Assembly (NCBI GenBank): GCA_964644705.1
Contig: CAZXYF010000115.1
Span: forward strand, 1 to 10,011
Direction of reading: 5' to 3'
From: CAZXYF01 sp964644705
GTDB lineage: Bacteria > Planctomycetota > Brocadiia > SM23-32
DNA length: 10,011 nt
Shown: piece after piece, positions 6,387 through 10,011 of the stretch
How positions within the stretch are numbered: the first letter of the stretch is position 1
Layout: every line of letters starts with the position of its first letter
Notes under the pieces: generated by a model
Told to the model about the DNA's origin: nothing
What the model saw: only the letters and a program-made list of their open reading frames with translations
Database searches by the model: none
Position numbers and translations under genes: made by a program

Positions 6387-7073
6387 TTATTCAGCATCTG
6401 TATCCGTTGAGTTCTCTCCACGGGTGACCCACCGGGGCGTGAACTCTCCCTTTTGACCTTTGCGTTTGAGGGCGGTGCGTGCTTCTTGCACGTGGGAACG
6501 GGCGATCTTTTCCGCCCTGTCCGGATCATTCTGTTGCATCGCCTCAACCATTTCGGTGTGTTCATCATGCACGTCTTCGGTGGCTCGTCCGGCGTGGATG
6601 GCCATCCCGAACAATCGATACGAATCCTCCAGTCGCTTCAGGATGTCATTGCGGGCGGCGTTCACGATTGCGGTGTGAAACTGGCGATCAATCCGGATCA
6701 TTTCGTCCGGTTTGTCGTCCTGGGCCAGCTGATAGGCCCGTTCGGCGAGCTGGCGCAGGTCTTTGAGTTCTTTGCGCGATATATTCTGGCAGCATCGACG
6801 GGCGGCCAGCCCTTCAAGCATCTCACGAATTTCGTATGCCTCCAGAAGCGTCTCCAGATCGATGTCGGCGACGAAAAACCCCAGATTCTCCTGTTTTTCC
6901 ACAAGACCGGTGTGCTGAAGCTCCAGCAGGGCCTCACGAATAACACTCTGGGACACGTCATATCTTTCGGCCAGAGTAAGTTGAACCAGGCGGCTGCCAG
7001 GCTCAAATTCACCATTCAGTATGGCGTCTTCGATCTTTTCTTTCGTATTGTGTTCCCGCCACCGGTTCGGCAT
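6387..7073 (-). CDS. GntR-family transcriptional regulator, FadR/FCD subfamily
   Basis: A 228-residue DNA-binding regulator that probably controls the downstream catabolic operon and itself. Residues 1-72 form the GntR winged helix: KEKIEDAILNGEFEPGSRL at 12-30, then LAERYDVSQSVIREALLELQHTGLVE as the helix-turn-helix and wing. Residues 75-205 form an FCD ligand-binding domain. It keeps the expected metal ligands: Asp and His in IDRQFHTAIV, His in HDEHTEMVEAM, and His in ARSHVQEA. That pattern fits a metal-containing pocket for a carboxylate or sugar-acid effector. An upstream in-frame ATG at 7097 is possible, but the ATG at 7073-7071 has GGAGA 8 bases before it and matches the family start. 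It lies 134 bases upstream of the dehydrogenase on the same strand. An identical palindromic site precedes both genes. The C-terminal tail is charged and looks disordered. The effector is unknown; a sulfonated intermediate would fit the model. Confidence 0.92.
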   Translation of the reverse strand: MPNRWREHNTKEKIEDAILNGEFEPGSRLVQLTLAERYDVSQSVIREALLELQHTGLVEKQENLGFFVADIDLETLLEAYEIREMLEGLAARRCCQNISRKELKDLRQLAERAYQLAQDDKPDEMIRIDRQFHTAIVNAARNDILKRLEDSYRLFGMAIHAGRATEDVHDEHTEMVEAMQQNDPDRAEKIARSHVQEARTALKRKGQKGEFTPRWVTRGENSTDTDAE

Positions 7074-7114
7074 GGGATCAGTCTCCAATGCAAACATGAA
7101 CTGCGATCAATGAC

Positions 7115-7127
7115 TTATCGATAATAA
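7115..7127. promoter_or_regulatory. Putative operator of the GntR regulator (autoregulatory side)
   Basis: TTATCGATAATAA holds the perfect palindrome TTATCGATAA (7115-7124), 41 bases upstream of the regulator ATG. It is the reverse complement of the 13-base site at 6274-6286. This position suits autoregulation. It is over 300 bases from the divergent nitroreductase gene, so control of that gene is less likely. Confidence 0.6.
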
Positions 7128-7188
7128 TGTGTAGTGGGGTTGTGTGCAAACGTGCCTGTGGTGCGCGCGGATGCGCCCCCCACGAGAT

Positions 7189-7213
7189 GCCTGTCAGGGG
7201 GAAGCTGGCAGGC
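7189..7213 (+). other. Small stem-loop
   Basis: GCCTGTC (7189-7195) pairs with GGCAGGC (7207-7213), with one G-T wobble, around an 11-base loop. A short T run follows only about 10 bases later, and no plus-strand gene lies just upstream, so it is not a normal intrinsic terminator. Its role is unknown and it may be incidental. Confidence 0.25.
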
Positions 7214-7350
7214 AGACATGCGGATTTTTCAGCTTGAGGGGCAAAAGTGTGCCGCGATACTGTGGTTGATTCGCTTTCAGAGGAAGCATAGTATGGAAAC
7301 TGCCAAACCGTCCTATCGTTTGAGGTGGTGCGCCAGTACGTCCCTACCGG

Positions 7351-7401
7351 GACAAGCCGGCAGTCGGCCATCACGAAACGCAGCTTGTTCACTAAATACT
7401 T
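7351..7401 (+). repeat. Copy B of the dispersed ~51-bp repeat
   Basis: This is the complete-looking counterpart of 1-51. It starts gacaagcc and ends gttcactaaatactt, with about 39 of 51 positions shared when aligned by hand. It sits in the presumed leader of the nitroreductase gene and ends about 15 bases before its ribosome-binding site. A GCCG/CGGC mini-stem lies near its left end. Orientation relative to flanking genes differs between the copies: this one is in the sense direction of its downstream gene, copy A is antisense to gcvH. Confidence 0.55.
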
Positions 7402-7430
7402 CTGCATACTGTGCAGGGAGGTAAAAAATC

Positions 7431-7940
7431 ATGGAAATCTTTGATGCCATTTACGGTCGTCGGAGCATACGCAGCTATACGGATGCTGAGGTCCCAGAGG
7501 AGGACATTGAAGTTCTGTTGAGGGCGGCGATGGCGGCTCCATCCGCCGGCAATCAGCAGCCATGGCATTTCGTGGTCATCGATGATCGATCCATCCTCGA
7601 CGCCATACCGGAATATCACCCCTATTCCCAGATGTTGAAGGAGGCCCCGCTGGCCATTGCTGTGTGCGGAGATAAGCGGGAGGAAAAACATGAGGGCTTC
7701 TGGGTGCAGGATTGCAGTGCCGCGGTTGAGAATCTTCTGCTTGCTGCCCATGCCCGCGGCCTGGGAGCGGTCTGGCTCGGTGTCTATCCGGAACAGGACC
7801 GGGTGGAGGGAACCTGTGCTTTGCTCGGGCTGCCGGATGAGGTCGTTCCGCTGGCAGTTGTAGCGGTGGGGTACCCCGGGACCGATAAACCGGCGATGGA
7901 TCGCTATGATCCGGACCGCATACACCGTAACGTCTGGTGA
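7431..7940 (+). CDS. Nitroreductase-family FMN oxidoreductase
   Basis: A 169-residue protein of the compact nitroreductase family, FMN-dependent enzymes that move hydride from NAD(P)H to nitroaromatics, quinones or other acceptors. The FMN phosphate motif RRSIRSY is at 10-16. The flavin-binding APSAGNQQPWHFVVI is at 36-50. The central helix VQDCSAAVENLLLAAHARGLGAVWLG spans 92-117, and the C-terminal VVAVGYPG is at 143-150, with a final basic Arg-Asn-Val-Trp end. The length is normal for single-domain, usually homodimeric members. A GGGAGG site 9 bases upstream supports the ATG at 7431. The physiological substrate cannot be inferred; many relatives are housekeeping redox enzymes of unknown role. 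It diverges from the regulator gene and shows no clear link to the catabolic cluster. Confidence 0.92.
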   Translation: MEIFDAIYGRRSIRSYTDAEVPEEDIEVLLRAAMAAPSAGNQQPWHFVVIDDRSILDAIPEYHPYSQMLKEAPLAIAVCGDKREEKHEGFWVQDCSAAVENLLLAAHARGLGAVWLGVYPEQDRVEGTCALLGLPDEVVPLAVVAVGYPGTDKPAMDRYDPDRIHRNVW

Positions 7941-8035
7941 GGCACGGTCCGCCGGATGTTCTGGCGCCATTGATTGTTGGTCGCTGTGGTTTTCAGGATC
8001 ATTAGATTTTTGTGGCGCAGATCGGAGTACGGGCA

Positions 8036-8263
8036 ATGGTATTTGGTTCACCCAGGAAGACGACCCCGGAAGAATTCAGGGTAATATTTTGGTTCATCAT
8101 TGGTCTGCTGGTTTTTTTTGGCACGCTTGCCATTTACCTGGGCGCAACGGCGCCGGAGGAGAAACGGGAGCTGGGAGAGCGGGTGATGCGCGGTGGATTG
8201 ATTGCGGTGGTGACTGCGCTCATTATGCTGGTAGGCCGGGTGGTGCTGAAAAGGTTCCTGTAA
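8036..8263 (+). CDS. Small protein with two membrane segments, function unknown
   Basis: A 75-residue protein I do not recognise. It has a short charged N-terminus (SPRKTTPEEFR), a hydrophobic helix at about 16-37 (VIFWFIIGLLVFFGTLAIYLGA), a charged loop EEKRELGERVMR at 41-52 and a second hydrophobic helix at about 53-71, ending in LKRFL. By the positive-inside rule both ends probably face the cytoplasm. An in-frame GTG lies at 8012, but the ATG at 8036 has GGAG 8 bases before it, so I chose that. It begins 95 bases after the nitroreductase stop on the same strand. The good ribosome site and clean hairpin topology make it likely to be real, though short. Confidence 0.7.
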   Translation: MVFGSPRKTTPEEFRVIFWFIIGLLVFFGTLAIYLGATAPEEKRELGERVMRGGLIAVVTALIMLVGRVVLKRFL

Positions 8264-8391
8264 ATCCGGCTTGTTGGAGGGTGAGAGTTAAGAAAGCAGA
8301 TCCATACCGGTATTCAAAGATACAGAGGACAGATAACAATTAGTAGAATGAATCAGCAGTCTGTACTTCATTCCAGACAATGGGAGGTATT

Positions 8392-9888
8392 ATGTTGAAC
8401 AGACGGAACAGTCCGAGCCGGAAAGTATGCTTACTTTGTTTGGGAACTTTTCTGGTGGTTGGGATCTTCTGCCGGCTGAGTGTGGCGGAGGATGATAAGC
8501 AGCTGAAAAAGAAGCTGCAAAAGGCGGAGAATCAGCTCCGGCTGCTGCAGGACGGAGAGGGGGCTCCGCCTGAATACGAAGAGTATGAAAAGCTTCAGAA
8601 AAAGATACTCGACATGAAGAAGAGTCATTACCAGAAATTGCGTGAGCCGCGCAAAAAGATGCATAAATTGCGGCGAAAAGATGGAGTAAAAAAATGGCTT
8701 CGCAAGATAAGAGAAAAGAGAGGGGAACTGAATCGGTTGCGCCGGAAGATGAGAAGCGAGATTCAGAAACGGGCCCGAAAACTCTACCAGCGTCGTCATA
8801 AAGAACTGGAGAGCATTGCTGTTGCCATCACGCCGCGGGCGAGAAAGCTGGGTTTTACGGCACTGACCTATCCGCAGGTGGACGGTTCCACCTCCACCCG
8901 GCCTCTCGGACTCGTTATTGCCTGCAAGGTGCTGGACTGTCCGTATGGATGGAAGGGGAAAGGAGTATACTCCGGCGAATGGCATACCGATGACCCGCTG
9001 CGTTCTATACGAGGCACTTTTTCGTCTCCGGTAGAGGCAGCAGGTCCTCCACTCAGCGAAATCAGACACCGGGGCCACGCCCGAATGTCACTGGTCAGCT
9101 ATCGCCCGGTAGCTCAGCCTGCTGACCCTGATAAGCGGGCAGACGTACGACGGAGCATCATTATCAACCGTATGCTGAATGTTCATGCCGGCACGCATGG
9201 CGCCTACGTAAACGTAATCGAGGGAAACTCCGACCTGGGACTTGTCGCTCGGCGGCCGTCGAAGGACGAACTGAAACTGGCCAAAAAGAAAGGCGTTGAG
9301 ATCGTGGTTAAACCCGTCGCCTACGACGCGTTCGTGTTCATCAAAAATTACCAGAACAAGGTGGAGAACCTTTCAACAGAACAGATTCAGAGAATCTACA
9401 GCGGCAGGATCACGAACTGGGAAAAGGTTGGTGGGGTGGACCAGCAGATCCACGCGTATCGGCGGAACCGTAATTCCGGAAGTCACGAGTTGATGAAAAC
9501 TCTGGTGATGAAAGATGTGGATTTCAATGAGCTCGAATCCAGCGGATTGGGGGAGCGACCCAGGCTCATTCACCACGGAATGGGCGGTCCGTACATCGCT
9601 CTGACGCATAACGAAAATGGGTTGGCGTATTCCGTGTACTATTACGAACATTTCATGGCGGGAAGCCCGAACACCGAACTGATGGCCGTGGACGGGGTCA
9701 AACCGTCGTATTCAGCCATTCAGTCCGGGAAATACCCTTATGTGACAAAAGTGTATGCAATAGTCCGGGATACCGGGCAGACAAATCCCGGGGCGATTCA
9801 GCTTCGCGACTGGTTGTTGTCTCCGGAGGGGCAGAAAGTGGTCCGGGAAAGCGGGTATGTTCCCCTCAAAGCCCAGAAGGAGGAGTAG
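8392..9888 (+). CDS. Secreted basic coiled-coil protein with PstS-like substrate-binding domain
   Basis: A 498-residue exported protein. Residues 1-32 are a signal peptide: basic RRNSPSRK, a hydrophobic stretch 12-27, and probable cleavage after SVA at 30-32. Residues 34-142 form a long, highly charged, lysine/arginine-rich helical region with coiled-coil character, interrupted at about 54-64. Residues 155-492 match the PstS-type periplasmic-binding fold used for phosphate. Landmarks are YPQVDGSTSTRPL at 160-172, GTHGAYVNVIEG at 267-278, DLGLVARRPSKDEL at 281-294, VAYDAFVFIKN at 309-319, LSTEQIQRIYSGRITNWEKVGG at 327-348 and RNRNSGSHELM at 358-368 (anion loop). An ATG 4 codons upstream is open, but GGAGG precedes the ATG at 8392 by 4 bases, so I chose that. 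No PstC/A/B permease genes lie nearby. It may bind phosphate or another oxyanion, or act as a structural or adhesive protein. Ligand unknown. Confidence 0.88.
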   Translation: MLNRRNSPSRKVCLLCLGTFLVVGIFCRLSVAEDDKQLKKKLQKAENQLRLLQDGEGAPPEYEEYEKLQKKILDMKKSHYQKLREPRKKMHKLRRKDGVKKWLRKIREKRGELNRLRRKMRSEIQKRARKLYQRRHKELESIAVAITPRARKLGFTALTYPQVDGSTSTRPLGLVIACKVLDCPYGWKGKGVYSGEWHTDDPLRSIRGTFSSPVEAAGPPLSEIRHRGHARMSLVSYRPVAQPADPDKRADVRRSIIINRMLNVHAGTHGAYVNVIEGNSDLGLVARRPSKDELKLAKKKGVEIVVKPVAYDAFVFIKNYQNKVENLSTEQIQRIYSGRITNWEKVGGVDQQIHAYRRNRNSGSHELMKTLVMKDVDFNELESSGLGERPRLIHHGMGGPYIALTHNENGLAYSVYYYEHFMAGSPNTELMAVDGVKPSYSAIQSGKYPYVTKVYAIVRDTGQTNPGAIQLRDWLLSPEGQKVVRESGYVPLKAQKEE

Positions 9889-10011
9889 GCTCAGAGCTCC
9901 TGATCCGTTCGAAAATACAGTGCCCCCCCCATTCGCAAAATAGCCGGGCATAACATCCGGTGTTTCCTGAGCGCTTCTGCAAAATTGTTCTAAGGTTTTT
10001 GCGAGTCAGAA
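9889..10011. other. Right-end non-coding stretch
   Basis: No gene is evident in the last 123 bases. There is a run of eight C at about 9923-9930 and a weak CCGG...CCGG pairing near 9943-9961 followed by a short T run. That pairing is too poor to call a terminator. Confidence 0.4.

Larger units (their letters stand above)
7128..7430. other. 303-bp divergent intergenic region
   Basis: This gap separates the minus-strand regulator from the plus-strand nitroreductase and holds no convincing gene. From left to right I see a hairpin (7189-7213), a weak plus-strand promoter candidate (TTGATT at 7266-7271 and TAGTAT at 7289-7294 with 17-base spacing), the dispersed repeat copy B (7351-7401), and the GGGAGG ribosome-binding site at about 7416-7421. 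The promoter match is only 4 of 6 at each box, so it is a guess. Confidence 0.5.

Noticed and set aside
7392..8051. 219-codon minus-strand frame over the nitroreductase
   Set aside because: It covers the nitroreductase on the opposite strand and has no family features; the nitroreductase has clear FMN motifs.
8431..9078. 215-codon minus-strand frame opposite the secreted protein
   Set aside because: Leucine/phenylalanine-rich translation is what the antisense of a lysine/arginine-rich coiled coil gives.
9943..9966. Terminator after the secreted protein
   Set aside because: Only a 4-base CCGG pairing with a short T run; too weak to call.

Overview
The window looks like a bacterial chromosome segment of moderately high GC, judged by eye. 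Most genes have strong GGAG-type Shine-Dalgarno sites, there are no introns, and one protein carries a signal peptide. No gene fixes the taxonomy. A Gram-negative heterotroph is my best reading, possibly of the Planctomycetes/Verrucomicrobia/Lentisphaerae type, but that is a weak guess.

Left part, minus strand (positions 66-1554): gcvT and gcvH, the aminomethyltransferase and lipoyl carrier of the glycine cleavage system. They are one base apart, with gcvH downstream. The glycine decarboxylase is not in the window. Just past gcvH, at the window edge, is a 51-bp sequence that recurs in diverged form at 7351-7401.

Centre, minus strand (2017-7073): a compact catabolic cluster. In transcription order it holds a FadR-family GntR regulator, a succinate-semialdehyde-dehydrogenase-like aldehyde dehydrogenase, a TauE/SafE anion exporter, a class II ketose-bisphosphate-type aldolase and a PfkA-superfamily phosphofructokinase. 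Two junctions are 4-base ATGA overlaps. The same 13-base sequence, built on the perfect palindrome TTATCGATAA, lies upstream of both the regulator and the dehydrogenase, so it is the probable operator. The gene set reads as a phosphorylate, split, oxidise, export pathway. The most economical interpretation is sulfoglycolysis of the sulfo-EMP type: sulfofructose kinase, sulfofructose-1-phosphate aldolase, sulfolactaldehyde dehydrogenase and sulfolactate exporter. It would use kinase and aldolase families unlike the classical E. coli YihV/YihT pair. No sulfoquinovosidase or isomerase is in the window, so the assignment is an inference.

A 462-bp gap (1555-2016) between the kinase and gcvT has no convincing gene. 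It holds an extended inverted repeat and a possible transposon-end-like motif.

Right part, plus strand (7431-9888): an FMN nitroreductase-family protein, a 75-residue protein with two membrane segments, and a secreted protein. The secreted protein joins a long, strongly basic coiled-coil region to a PstS-like substrate-binding domain. The last 123 bases show no gene.
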